DNA of 64,000 nucleotides from Drosophila miranda. Taxonomy: Eukaryota > Arthropoda > Insecta > Diptera > Drosophilidae. How positions within the stretch are numbered: position 1 is the stretch's first letter; each line of letters opens with the position of its first letter. This document shows, one piece after another, positions 28,346-37,931 of the stretch. The stretch lies in assembly GCF_003369915.1 (NCBI RefSeq), contig NW_022881687.1, positions 88,546-152,545 of the forward strand. Reading direction: 5' to 3'. The translations under genes were made by a program, and so were the position numbers. The notes beneath the pieces were generated by a model. That model saw only the letters and a list, made by a program, of their open reading frames with translations, was not told the DNA's origin and searched no databases.

Positions 28346-31300
28346 TCAGCCGCCGCCATCATCTGGATTCTGGAGCTGCCGCCGTCCATCATCAGGTTCT
28401 CTGCTGGGGCCGTCATTTGCCTGCGTAGCAGCTGCATTAGCGCTACTGCGGCTGATTTCCATATTGTGTGTTGCAAACGGATTTCGCAGCCAGTTCTCGC
28501 GTCTGACTTGGAGCAATATTGATTGGATGGCTGTCAGGCTTCTGTTGCTGTTTGGATTGTGCTCTTCTATCATTGCGGCATACCTTGGCCTGGCCAGCCT
28601 TCTTGGAATGTATGGGTGCGTTGCGATCTCACATGCAAGTAAATTTGTGTGCTGCATTAACCGAGTGTAGTAGTTCCTGCAGAGTCTGTTATATACTTCT
28701 TCCACAGTTGCTACTTGGAGATCCGCATGCAGTGCGTTGTTGCTCACATACCAGGGAGCATTTGTCATTGCTCTGAGAGCTTTGTTTTGGATCGTCTGGA
28801 GCTTGGCCATTTGCATGTTTGAAGTCAGTGGCCCCCAGACTGGCATGGCATACTGCCATATTGGGGCAATCAGCTGCTTATAGAGGAGGACCTTTGGAGG
28901 TAGTGGGAGTTTGCTGTTTCTGCCGATGATCCAGTCGAGCTTTTTGATCCGGGCCCTTGTTTTAGTGACAACAGCCGCTACGTGCTTATTGAAATTGAGC
29001 TTCGTATCCATCTGTATTCCTAGGTATGGCATGACGGGTTTTTTGGCCAGGAGTTGCCCGGCTAACCTTGGAGCTGGAGTGTGTAGCTGCACAGGTGAGA
29101 GAGTGTGTAGAACATGAGCAGTTTTTGCAAGACTGATGGTTATTCCCCATTTCTTAGACCATGATAATGCATCAGCCAGGAGCCGCTCCACATTTTCGTT
29201 GGCTTGTTTTGGACTTGGGGCAGATACGAGGTATACTGCGTCATCAGCGTACGTTGCTAGCATTTGGGTTGAGTTTGCGTGTCTTGGTGGCTGCGGCATG
29301 TCGGCAGTGTAAAGGTTGTAGAGTACTGGGCCAAGTACGCTTCCTTGCGGCACTCCAGCGGTTATGTGCTTTAGGCTTGAGGTGATGTTGTTGCAGCAGA
29401 CGACTTTGAAGCTTCTGTCTGAGAGATAGCTGGTGAGTAGAATGTATAGATTGTCAGGTACTACCGTTTTAACTTTGCAGAGAAGACCCTGATGCCAGAC
29501 TCTATCAAAGGCCTCCTGGATATCCATGTACACAGCACTGCAATGCCGCTGCGCTTCGTAGGATCTGAGGATGAATTGCGTGACTCGTCCGATTTGCTGT
29601 TCCGCTGAGTGCTGACTTCTGAAGCCAAATTGATGGTTTGGAATAGCCATGGCAAAGCTTTCTTCTTCAAAAAGTCGTTTGAGGATGAGGCGTTCAAGGA
29701 TTTTGGAGAAGCCTGTAAGCAGGCTGATGGGTCTGTAGGACTCAAGCCTATCACTCGGCTTTCCTGGCTTCCTTAACATTGAGATTTTTGCGCATTTCCA
29801 GGACTTTGGGAAGTGGCCGAACTGCAGAGCCGAGTTGCATATCAACAGCAGATACTCGATGGCGGATGTTGGCAGAGATTTAATGACGCGATTGTCGATA
29901 CTGTCGAAACCGGGTGCCTTTTTCGTCTTGAGCTTCTTAATTTCCGATTTGAGTTCCTGGATGGTCACAGGTCTGATTATTTGAGCAGCTTCATCTGGAC
30001 CGTTATCTTGTAATACTGCGTTAATTTCTTCTCTGTCTTCTAGGTCTGCCGTGATCTTTGGCGTGAAACGTGCTTCCAGGTGCTGCGCAAAGGCCTCAGC
30101 TTTTTCCTCCGTAGTTTTGCACCAAGGTTCAGCAGGAGCTTGCTGCCCTTCCGCAACGTGCCTTCTGACTGGCAGATTTGGGATGGGCTGTCTCTTGATT
30201 GTGTTGGTAAGCCGCCACAGTTTCTGCATGCTGTACCTATCAGTTGGGTCAATGTCGTGTAGCAGTCTGTTCATTTGTTTGTCTTTTTGCAGCTTGATCC
30301 GTTTACGTATTCTGTTAGTCAGCTGATTGATAGTGCGTGCAATGAGGGGGTTGGAGCACCTATCTTTTTGGTTGATTTTGCAGAGAATTCTTTTGATCTT
30401 GATCGCTTTCAGCGTTTGCGAGTCAAGATGGAAGCTTTGCGGTCCGTACACTGTGTGCTGGTTACTTGAGGTTTGCGAAGCCAATTCAGCTGCAATGTAA
30501 ATGTTCTTTTCAAGGATAGCCACTGCATCATCTATGTCGTCGCCGTTGTGAAGTTCAGTCTCCAGATGGATTCGCTGTTCTAGGTGAGCTTGAAATCTTC
30601 TGATATTTGCATTTTTTGGTAATAGTATCTTCTTTTTTCCATATTCAGGTCTCAGGAGGAGTCTAATAATTTGCATGTTGTGATCTGAACCTAAGTCATA
30701 TGATGTTTCGATGTGGATTAAATTGTGTCTAATACCCTTATAAACCGCAAAGTCTATAGCAGACGGCATATGTCGTCGATTTGAAGGGAAGTGGGTGGGG
30801 GATCCAGTGGCCAGTATGTTTTGGTCGTTTTCCTGGATGCATTTCAGAAGTGCAGCCCCTCTTCTACAGGATCTTGCATTGCCCCACCACTGGCTTTTGG
30901 CGTTCCAATCCCCAGCTACGATAAATCTGCTACCTAGAGAGTCAAATACCTGTTTAAATTGTGTATCAATCCATTCGTGTGCAGGTGGACAATAGATCGC
31001 ACCAATGTTTATTGTTTGATGGTTTTTTGTTGTTGCAGCTATGGTGCACATCTGGATGGAGTCCTCTCTTGTTGGTGCGAGGGAAATGTGCGGGATGTTG
31101 CACTTGATGATTACCGCGGCTCCTCCTCTGCTCCGGTTCGACGGGTGGTTTGCCATGTAGACGTGGTAACCATCTATCACGAGGTTTGTGTCTTCTTTTA
31201 AATGCGATTCCGATATCAGTAGGATGTCAATACTGTTGCCTGCCAAATAAGCGTTAAGTTCAGGGAGTTTGTTTGGAAGCCCAGCAGCATTCCAGAAAGC

Positions 31301-31348
31301 GATTTTGATTAAAGGGGAATTACTATGCATTTGAGGTCTCATTGTCAT
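28346..31348 (-). CDS. ORF2 endonuclease/reverse transcriptase, family B copy C1
   Basis: 1000 aa, intact. An AP-like endonuclease occupies about 14-230: FWNAAG with N20, SES with E47, GDWNAK with D147/N149, IDF near 199, and SDH at 221-223. The reverse transcriptase spans about 465-790: KTKKAPGFDSID, SYRPISLL, HQFGFR, YMDIQEAFDRVW with D609, GVPQGSVLGP, TYADDAV with catalytic D702/D703, and YLGIQMD. The C-terminal region (800-1000) has no recognised RNase H motif. This is the architecture of jockey-clade telomeric elements, where the RT adds the element to the chromosome end. It starts inside ORF1. C1, C2 and C3 encode identical proteins. Confidence 0.93.
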   Translation of the reverse strand: MTMRPQMHSNSPLIKIAFWNAAGLPNKLPELNAYLAGNSIDILLISESHLKEDTNLVIDGYHVYMANHPSNRSRGGAAVIIKCNIPHISLAPTREDSIQMCTIAATTKNHQTINIGAIYCPPAHEWIDTQFKQVFDSLGSRFIVAGDWNAKSQWWGNARSCRRGAALLKCIQENDQNILATGSPTHFPSNRRHMPSAIDFAVYKGIRHNLIHIETSYDLGSDHNMQIIRLLLRPEYGKKKILLPKNANIRRFQAHLEQRIHLETELHNGDDIDDAVAILEKNIYIAAELASQTSSNQHTVYGPQSFHLDSQTLKAIKIKRILCKINQKDRCSNPLIARTINQLTNRIRKRIKLQKDKQMNRLLHDIDPTDRYSMQKLWRLTNTIKRQPIPNLPVRRHVAEGQQAPAEPWCKTTEEKAEAFAQHLEARFTPKITADLEDREEINAVLQDNGPDEAAQIIRPVTIQELKSEIKKLKTKKAPGFDSIDNRVIKSLPTSAIEYLLLICNSALQFGHFPKSWKCAKISMLRKPGKPSDRLESYRPISLLTGFSKILERLILKRLFEEESFAMAIPNHQFGFRSQHSAEQQIGRVTQFILRSYEAQRHCSAVYMDIQEAFDRVWHQGLLCKVKTVVPDNLYILLTSYLSDRSFKVVCCNNITSSLKHITAGVPQGSVLGPVLYNLYTADMPQPPRHANSTQMLATYADDAVYLVSAPSPKQANENVERLLADALSWSKKWGITISLAKTAHVLHTLSPVQLHTPAPRLAGQLLAKKPVMPYLGIQMDTKLNFNKHVAAVVTKTRARIKKLDWIIGRNSKLPLPPKVLLYKQLIAPIWQYAMPVWGPLTSNMQMAKLQTIQNKALRAMTNAPWYVSNNALHADLQVATVEEVYNRLCRNYYTRLMQHTNLLACEIATHPYIPRRLARPRYAAMIEEHNPNSNRSLTAIQSILLQVRRENWLRNPFATHNMEISRSSANAAATQANDGPSREPDDGRRQLQNPDDGGG

Positions 31349-31779
31349 TTGTGAGTGGTCGGAGTCGTGCCATAACTCGGTACAGTGTCTTCTCGATCAT
31401 GGAGAGCCTAGCTTCAAGACTCGGTTGGGGTTGTGTCTTGTTATTAGTTGTCTCGTTCCTTCGATCCGTCTGCACTTGTAGGAGAGTGATAAGCTTGTCT
31501 AGCTTCTCGTTTAGGCTGCTGAGGTCAGCCTTATTGTTGTTGTTGTTGTTGCTGCCTTGCGGGCGATTTGCGCTCTTAAATCGGCCTGCGCTCTTGGAGC
31601 GATTTCGGCTGAGGTGCTTTATGAGCTGCTCCTGCAAGCGTGTACTTGGAGTCAGCTTCCTCTTTGACCTCGACCTGCGTTGTTGTTGTAGTTTCTGCTG
31701 CGCTGGGAGGCTCGCTCTGGCGACAGCAGCGTAACTCAAGGCCTGCTTTGACGTGCAGGGTGCTTCTTCTCGTGTACGG
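31323..31779 (-). pseudogene. ORF1 gag C-terminal fragment (C1)
   Basis: The last 150 or so codons of the 641-aa gag (SYAAVARASLPAQQ, KLDKLITLL), cut at the 5' end of the element. The zinc knuckles are missing. The join sequence adds a few foreign codons only. Confidence 0.85.
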
Positions 31780-31814
31780 TTTGTTCTTGTTCGTCTTGCG
31801 AACTAAATTGGTAG

Positions 31815-31888
31815 TCTCTCTTCATGTCGAACCAATTCCCATCGCCACCTGCATTAGCAGGGGGGAGGGAGGCCGACATGAAGAGAGA
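31815..31888 (-). repeat. 3'-terminal 15-bp hairpin (C2)
   Basis: Same arms as in C1, unchanged. Confidence 0.7.
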
Positions 31889-32124
31889 ACCGTTTTATTT
31901 GATTATACTCTTTAGCATATTTTACAAATAGTTTCGCGCCGGCTGCTTATCTACATTACATGTAGTTGCAGACGTGGCTGTAAATTGGCAGGGTAACATT
32001 TGTTACGGTATTGGCTTATTTGGTATTTTTTAACAGCTATCGATAATTTGTCTAGATGCTAGGGTAACACTAATCTTATTGCTACTTTGTTTACATTGTT
32101 TTTAAATTGTTTTAATTATTTCAG

Positions 32125-32301
32125 GTGGAGTATGCGGCCGTGGAGAACATCATTACGCCTATTGGCCTCGTCGTCGGCTGCGAAGTGGAATCCTTGCGAG
32201 TGTCAGCGCTAAACTGGGACTGCAGGACAGCATCAACAGGGCTGAAGCTGGCCGAGGTCCAGTGCATCGACATTCTGGATGTGGATTACCAATTTCTGTG
32301 A
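32125..32301 (+). other. Candidate captured host exon, antisense (C2)
   Basis: Identical to the C1 copy: acceptor, 58 open codons, TGA. Confidence 0.45.
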
Positions 32302-32353
32302 AGGTGAAGTGGCTTCGTATCTGTGGAAGAATAGAAAGGTTTTTAGTTTCTTT

Positions 32354-35300
32354 TCAGCCGCCGCCATCATCTGGATTCTGGAGCTGCCGCCGTCCATCAT
32401 CAGGTTCTCTGCTGGGGCCGTCATTTGCCTGCGTAGCAGCTGCATTAGCGCTACTGCGGCTGATTTCCATATTGTGTGTTGCAAACGGATTTCGCAGCCA
32501 GTTCTCGCGTCTGACTTGGAGCAATATTGATTGGATGGCTGTCAGGCTTCTGTTGCTGTTTGGATTGTGCTCTTCTATCATTGCGGCATACCTTGGCCTG
32601 GCCAGCCTTCTTGGAATGTATGGGTGCGTTGCGATCTCACATGCAAGTAAATTTGTGTGCTGCATTAACCGAGTGTAGTAGTTCCTGCAGAGTCTGTTAT
32701 ATACTTCTTCCACAGTTGCTACTTGGAGATCCGCATGCAGTGCGTTGTTGCTCACATACCAGGGAGCATTTGTCATTGCTCTGAGAGCTTTGTTTTGGAT
32801 CGTCTGGAGCTTGGCCATTTGCATGTTTGAAGTCAGTGGCCCCCAGACTGGCATGGCATACTGCCATATTGGGGCAATCAGCTGCTTATAGAGGAGGACC
32901 TTTGGAGGTAGTGGGAGTTTGCTGTTTCTGCCGATGATCCAGTCGAGCTTTTTGATCCGGGCCCTTGTTTTAGTGACAACAGCCGCTACGTGCTTATTGA
33001 AATTGAGCTTCGTATCCATCTGTATTCCTAGGTATGGCATGACGGGTTTTTTGGCCAGGAGTTGCCCGGCTAACCTTGGAGCTGGAGTGTGTAGCTGCAC
33101 AGGTGAGAGAGTGTGTAGAACATGAGCAGTTTTTGCAAGACTGATGGTTATTCCCCATTTCTTAGACCATGATAATGCATCAGCCAGGAGCCGCTCCACA
33201 TTTTCGTTGGCTTGTTTTGGACTTGGGGCAGATACGAGGTATACTGCGTCATCAGCGTACGTTGCTAGCATTTGGGTTGAGTTTGCGTGTCTTGGTGGCT
33301 GCGGCATGTCGGCAGTGTAAAGGTTGTAGAGTACTGGGCCAAGTACGCTTCCTTGCGGCACTCCAGCGGTTATGTGCTTTAGGCTTGAGGTGATGTTGTT
33401 GCAGCAGACGACTTTGAAGCTTCTGTCTGAGAGATAGCTGGTGAGTAGAATGTATAGATTGTCAGGTACTACCGTTTTAACTTTGCAGAGAAGACCCTGA
33501 TGCCAGACTCTATCAAAGGCCTCCTGGATATCCATGTACACAGCACTGCAATGCCGCTGCGCTTCGTAGGATCTGAGGATGAATTGCGTGACTCGTCCGA
33601 TTTGCTGTTCCGCTGAGTGCTGACTTCTGAAGCCAAATTGATGGTTTGGAATAGCCATGGCAAAGCTTTCTTCTTCAAAAAGTCGTTTGAGGATGAGGCG
33701 TTCAAGGATTTTGGAGAAGCCTGTAAGCAGGCTGATGGGTCTGTAGGACTCAAGCCTATCACTCGGCTTTCCTGGCTTCCTTAACATTGAGATTTTTGCG
33801 CATTTCCAGGACTTTGGGAAGTGGCCGAACTGCAGAGCCGAGTTGCATATCAACAGCAGATACTCGATGGCGGATGTTGGCAGAGATTTAATGACGCGAT
33901 TGTCGATACTGTCGAAACCGGGTGCCTTTTTCGTCTTGAGCTTCTTAATTTCCGATTTGAGTTCCTGGATGGTCACAGGTCTGATTATTTGAGCAGCTTC
34001 ATCTGGACCGTTATCTTGTAATACTGCGTTAATTTCTTCTCTGTCTTCTAGGTCTGCCGTGATCTTTGGCGTGAAACGTGCTTCCAGGTGCTGCGCAAAG
34101 GCCTCAGCTTTTTCCTCCGTAGTTTTGCACCAAGGTTCAGCAGGAGCTTGCTGCCCTTCCGCAACGTGCCTTCTGACTGGCAGATTTGGGATGGGCTGTC
34201 TCTTGATTGTGTTGGTAAGCCGCCACAGTTTCTGCATGCTGTACCTATCAGTTGGGTCAATGTCGTGTAGCAGTCTGTTCATTTGTTTGTCTTTTTGCAG
34301 CTTGATCCGTTTACGTATTCTGTTAGTCAGCTGATTGATAGTGCGTGCAATGAGGGGGTTGGAGCACCTATCTTTTTGGTTGATTTTGCAGAGAATTCTT
34401 TTGATCTTGATCGCTTTCAGCGTTTGCGAGTCAAGATGGAAGCTTTGCGGTCCGTACACTGTGTGCTGGTTACTTGAGGTTTGCGAAGCCAATTCAGCTG
34501 CAATGTAAATGTTCTTTTCAAGGATAGCCACTGCATCATCTATGTCGTCGCCGTTGTGAAGTTCAGTCTCCAGATGGATTCGCTGTTCTAGGTGAGCTTG
34601 AAATCTTCTGATATTTGCATTTTTTGGTAATAGTATCTTCTTTTTTCCATATTCAGGTCTCAGGAGGAGTCTAATAATTTGCATGTTGTGATCTGAACCT
34701 AAGTCATATGATGTTTCGATGTGGATTAAATTGTGTCTAATACCCTTATAAACCGCAAAGTCTATAGCAGACGGCATATGTCGTCGATTTGAAGGGAAGT
34801 GGGTGGGGGATCCAGTGGCCAGTATGTTTTGGTCGTTTTCCTGGATGCATTTCAGAAGTGCAGCCCCTCTTCTACAGGATCTTGCATTGCCCCACCACTG
34901 GCTTTTGGCGTTCCAATCCCCAGCTACGATAAATCTGCTACCTAGAGAGTCAAATACCTGTTTAAATTGTGTATCAATCCATTCGTGTGCAGGTGGACAA
35001 TAGATCGCACCAATGTTTATTGTTTGATGGTTTTTTGTTGTTGCAGCTATGGTGCACATCTGGATGGAGTCCTCTCTTGTTGGTGCGAGGGAAATGTGCG
35101 GGATGTTGCACTTGATGATTACCGCGGCTCCTCCTCTGCTCCGGTTCGACGGGTGGTTTGCCATGTAGACGTGGTAACCATCTATCACGAGGTTTGTGTC
35201 TTCTTTTAAATGCGATTCCGATATCAGTAGGATGTCAATACTGTTGCCTGCCAAATAAGCGTTAAGTTCAGGGAGTTTGTTTGGAAGCCCAGCAGCATTC

Positions 35301-35356
35301 CAGAAAGCGATTTTGATTAAAGGGGAATTACTATGCATTTGAGGTCTCATTGTCAT
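32354..35356 (-). CDS. ORF2 endonuclease/reverse transcriptase (C2)
   Basis: 1000 aa, intact, identical to C1. Because both genes of this copy are complete, it can serve as the reference for the family. The ATG at 35356 lies 26 nt upstream of the ORF1 stop in the +1 frame relative to ORF1, so translation probably needs re-initiation or frame change; no shift site is obvious. Confidence 0.94.
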   Translation of the reverse strand: MTMRPQMHSNSPLIKIAFWNAAGLPNKLPELNAYLAGNSIDILLISESHLKEDTNLVIDGYHVYMANHPSNRSRGGAAVIIKCNIPHISLAPTREDSIQMCTIAATTKNHQTINIGAIYCPPAHEWIDTQFKQVFDSLGSRFIVAGDWNAKSQWWGNARSCRRGAALLKCIQENDQNILATGSPTHFPSNRRHMPSAIDFAVYKGIRHNLIHIETSYDLGSDHNMQIIRLLLRPEYGKKKILLPKNANIRRFQAHLEQRIHLETELHNGDDIDDAVAILEKNIYIAAELASQTSSNQHTVYGPQSFHLDSQTLKAIKIKRILCKINQKDRCSNPLIARTINQLTNRIRKRIKLQKDKQMNRLLHDIDPTDRYSMQKLWRLTNTIKRQPIPNLPVRRHVAEGQQAPAEPWCKTTEEKAEAFAQHLEARFTPKITADLEDREEINAVLQDNGPDEAAQIIRPVTIQELKSEIKKLKTKKAPGFDSIDNRVIKSLPTSAIEYLLLICNSALQFGHFPKSWKCAKISMLRKPGKPSDRLESYRPISLLTGFSKILERLILKRLFEEESFAMAIPNHQFGFRSQHSAEQQIGRVTQFILRSYEAQRHCSAVYMDIQEAFDRVWHQGLLCKVKTVVPDNLYILLTSYLSDRSFKVVCCNNITSSLKHITAGVPQGSVLGPVLYNLYTADMPQPPRHANSTQMLATYADDAVYLVSAPSPKQANENVERLLADALSWSKKWGITISLAKTAHVLHTLSPVQLHTPAPRLAGQLLAKKPVMPYLGIQMDTKLNFNKHVAAVVTKTRARIKKLDWIIGRNSKLPLPPKVLLYKQLIAPIWQYAMPVWGPLTSNMQMAKLQTIQNKALRAMTNAPWYVSNNALHADLQVATVEEVYNRLCRNYYTRLMQHTNLLACEIATHPYIPRRLARPRYAAMIEEHNPNSNRSLTAIQSILLQVRRENWLRNPFATHNMEISRSSANAAATQANDGPSREPDDGRRQLQNPDDGGG

Positions 35357-37256
35357 TTGTGAGTGGTCGGAGTCGTGCCATAACTCGGTACAGTGTCTTC
35401 TCGATCATGGAGAGCCTAGCTTCAAGACTCGGTTGGGGTTGTGTCTTGTTATTAGTTGTCTCGTTCCTTCGATCCGTCTGCACTTGTAGGAGAGTGATAA
35501 GCTTGTCTAGCTTCTCGTTTAGGCTGCTGAGGTCAGCCTTATTGTTGTTGTTGTTGTTGCTGCCTTGCGGGCGATTTGCGCTCTTAAATCGGCCTGCGCT
35601 CTTGGAGCGATTTCGGCTGAGGTGCTTTATGAGCTGCTCCTGCAAGCGTGTACTTGGAGTCAGCTTCCTCTTTGACCTCGACCTGCGTTGTTGTTGTAGT
35701 TTCTGCTGCGCTGGGAGGCTCGCTCTGGCGACAGCAGCGTAACTCAAGGCCTGCTTTGACGTGCAGGGTGCTTCTTCTCGTGTACGGGAGCTAAGGGCGT
35801 TCATCTGCTGAGTGCGTGGTTTGCTTGGCTGACGACGACGTCGGCTTTGGCTTCGGTTTCTAGGCATTGGAAGGGCAGGCATGCCCAGGTCATGTAGCAG
35901 CTTGTTTGCTTGGGCAAGTTCGCTCGGCTTCTTGCGCAGCGCTGCACTTTTAAAAGCGGTGCAGCCCCTGTAGCTGGCTGGGTGAGGGCCGCTACAGTTT
36001 GCGCATTTAGCCGGCTGTTGCAAGGGTTTTTGGCAAACTATTGAGGAGTGCTGCCCCGCGCACTTAACACACACGAAGTCATTTCTGCAGTAATTGTGGG
36101 TGTGCCCAATGCGTTGACACCTGTGGCACTGGACAACTGGGCCGGTGTTCCTCTGCACCTCGACTTTGACTCGTTGGCCGCCCATATTTGTGATATTCAA
36201 CGCCTCAGCGTTGTTTGGCCTTGGTTCAAGTTGAACTACAAACATGTTGAGGGGCTCATTGGTAGCTCGCCTCGTCATGCCCCGTATGAAAGTGGCTGTG
36301 TGGCCGTGGCTGGCCAGTAGTCCAGTGACGAATTCGCTTTCGGTGGTGTGGTGCAGGTCCCTAATGACTATTCGGTATCCTCTCTCAGACTGTAGCTGGT
36401 AGGAATAGGATGGCGTGGTACAGGCCTCGTCCCTGTAATGTCTTTGCAGTACCCTGAAAGACTGCACGTCACTGCACATGACGCGTAGTCCACCTGCCGA
36501 AGTTGTCTTGGTGTGGAACTTTTCTGCTGGGATTAGCTGCGAGATTTCTTTAAGAGTGGCGGTAATATTGGTGATTTTGGTTAGTACAATTGGTGGCGGC
36601 TTGGGTGGCCGAGTTTCAGTTGCAGGTGCCCCCAGGGGCGATGCGGAGCGCGTGTCGTGGAGTGTGGAGTCTCCACTGGAGGGGCCGGCAGCATTTTGTG
36701 TGGCCGCTGCTGGCGCTCGCTCTCTCTGTGGGACTCTCGCTGGTATGCCCAGGTCTTCTCGGGTTAAACAACTGGCTGTTACGTCAGTCATATCTTCGTC
36801 AGTAGTCAAGTCCATGGCACTTTGAGGTGGCTGTGCTTGTGGGGACTTGACTACTTTTTTGGCAGCTTGGTTTTGGGCATTTGACTGAGGGGACTGCGGG
36901 GTTGCAGGCCTTTTGCCTTGGTTGTTGAATTCAACCTCAACAGCGGTTTTTCCCGGGTGGGAGGCAAGGTGTGTATTTAGACTTACATGCTCGCTCTCTG
37001 ACTCGCTGGAGGAGATCACTGGCATTTGCTCGTCATCATCAACGCACATTAGTATCTTTTTGTAGGATTCTCTGGTTGGGCATACAATTCTGACCATGCC
37101 GTCGTCTTGGTAGTCAAGAACATAGTTTTCCACTCCCATGAGGTGGTCGCAGAACCTCCTCATTTCTATTGCATCAGGCAACTTGCCTTTGTGCACGCGT
37201 ATTATTGGGGGGGGCGGCTTTTTAGCCTTTCCCCTACGATTCCCGCGATCTGCCAT
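35331..37256 (-). CDS. ORF1 Gag protein (C2)
   Basis: 641 aa, intact. The basic N-terminus (RGNRRGKAKKPPPP) leads into a short folded-looking region (20-75), then a Ser/Glu- and Pro-rich linker (80-225). A segment at about 226-290 precedes the PRE_C2HC-type region (292-370, GYRIVIRDLHHTTE), followed by three zinc knuckles: C377-C390, C396-C408 and C418-C432, with the same spacings as L gag. Then come Arg/Ser-rich stretches (468-485, 523-565) and a C-terminal helix KLDKLITLLQVQ. It binds element RNA and probably directs it to telomeres (family knowledge). It starts right after the about 100-nt leader. Confidence 0.93.
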   Translation of the reverse strand: MADRGNRRGKAKKPPPPIIRVHKGKLPDAIEMRRFCDHLMGVENYVLDYQDDGMVRIVCPTRESYKKILMCVDDDEQMPVISSSESESEHVSLNTHLASHPGKTAVEVEFNNQGKRPATPQSPQSNAQNQAAKKVVKSPQAQPPQSAMDLTTDEDMTDVTASCLTREDLGIPARVPQRERAPAAATQNAAGPSSGDSTLHDTRSASPLGAPATETRPPKPPPIVLTKITNITATLKEISQLIPAEKFHTKTTSAGGLRVMCSDVQSFRVLQRHYRDEACTTPSYSYQLQSERGYRIVIRDLHHTTESEFVTGLLASHGHTATFIRGMTRRATNEPLNMFVVQLEPRPNNAEALNITNMGGQRVKVEVQRNTGPVVQCHRCQRIGHTHNYCRNDFVCVKCAGQHSSIVCQKPLQQPAKCANCSGPHPASYRGCTAFKSAALRKKPSELAQANKLLHDLGMPALPMPRNRSQSRRRRQPSKPRTQQMNALSSRTREEAPCTSKQALSYAAVARASLPAQQKLQQQRRSRSKRKLTPSTRLQEQLIKHLSRNRSKSAGRFKSANRPQGSNNNNNNKADLSSLNEKLDKLITLLQVQTDRRNETTNNKTQPQPSLEARLSMIEKTLYRVMARLRPLTNDNETSNA

Positions 37257-37392
37257 AATTGGTCAGCAGATGCACGAAAAAACAGTAGGAAAAGTACTAT
37301 TTTTAATAGTAAATTTGATTTTAATTTTAATTTGGTTAGGAGCACGTTTTTTGTTCTTTTGTTCTTGTTCGTCTTGCGAACTAAATTGGTAG

Positions 37393-37466
37393 TCTCTCTT
37401 CATGTCGAACCAATTCCCATCGCCACCTGCATTAGCAGGGGGGAGGGAGGCCGACATGAAGAGAGA
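37393..37466 (-). repeat. 3'-terminal 15-bp hairpin (C3)
   Basis: Same arms as in C1. Confidence 0.7.
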
Positions 37467-37702
37467 ACCGTTTTATTTGATTATACTCTTTAGCATATTT
37501 TACAAATAGTTTCGCGCCGGCTGCTTATCTACATTACATGTAGTTGCAGACGTGGCTGTAAATTGGCAGGGTAACATTTGTTACGGTATTGGCTTATTTG
37601 GTATTTTTTAACAGCTATCGATAATTTGTCTAGATGCTAGGGTAACACTAATCTTATTGCTACTTTGTTTACATTGTTTTTAAATTGTTTTAATTATTTC
37701 AG

Positions 37703-37879
37703 GTGGAGTATGCGGCCGTGGAGAACATCATTACGCCTATTGGCCTCGTCGTCGGCTGCGAAGTGGAATCCTTGCGAGTGTCAGCGCTAAACTGGGACTG
37801 CAGGACAGCATCAACAGGGCTGAAGCTGGCCGAGGTCCAGTGCATCGACATTCTGGATGTGGATTACCAATTTCTGTGA
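37703..37879 (+). other. Candidate captured host exon, antisense (C3)
   Basis: Identical to C1 and C2. Confidence 0.45.
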
Positions 37880-37931
37880 AGGTGAAGTGGCTTCGTATCT
37901 GTGGAAGAATAGAAAGGTTTTTAGTTTCTTT

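Larger units (their letters stand above)
27771..31779 (-). mobile_element. C1: family B element (TART/TAHRE-like), 5' truncated
   Basis: First of six family-B copies. It keeps the 3' UTR (27771-28345) and complete ORF2, and about 450 nt of ORF1, then breaks at plus-strand CGTGTACGG where the next copy's 3' end begins. There is no poly-A run at its 3' end; the sense strand simply ends ...GAACAAGAACAAA. The 3' end abuts the truncated gag of D'. Confidence 0.88.
31780..37357 (-). mobile_element. C2: complete family B element
   Basis: Complete unit of 5578 bp: 5' UTR about 100 bp (37357-37257), ORF1, ORF2, 3' UTR of about 570 bp. The 5' end reads TTTTTTGTTCTT on the plus strand right before the next copy's TTTGTTCTTG, so its first bases resemble the last bases of a family-B 3' end. 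This fits a transcript started inside the neighbouring element. Confidence 0.92.

Noticed and set aside
28225..28476. 83-codon minus-strand ORF at the end of ORF2, repeated in each B copy
   Set aside because: It overlaps the ORF2 C-terminus in another frame and is constant only because the copies are nearly identical.
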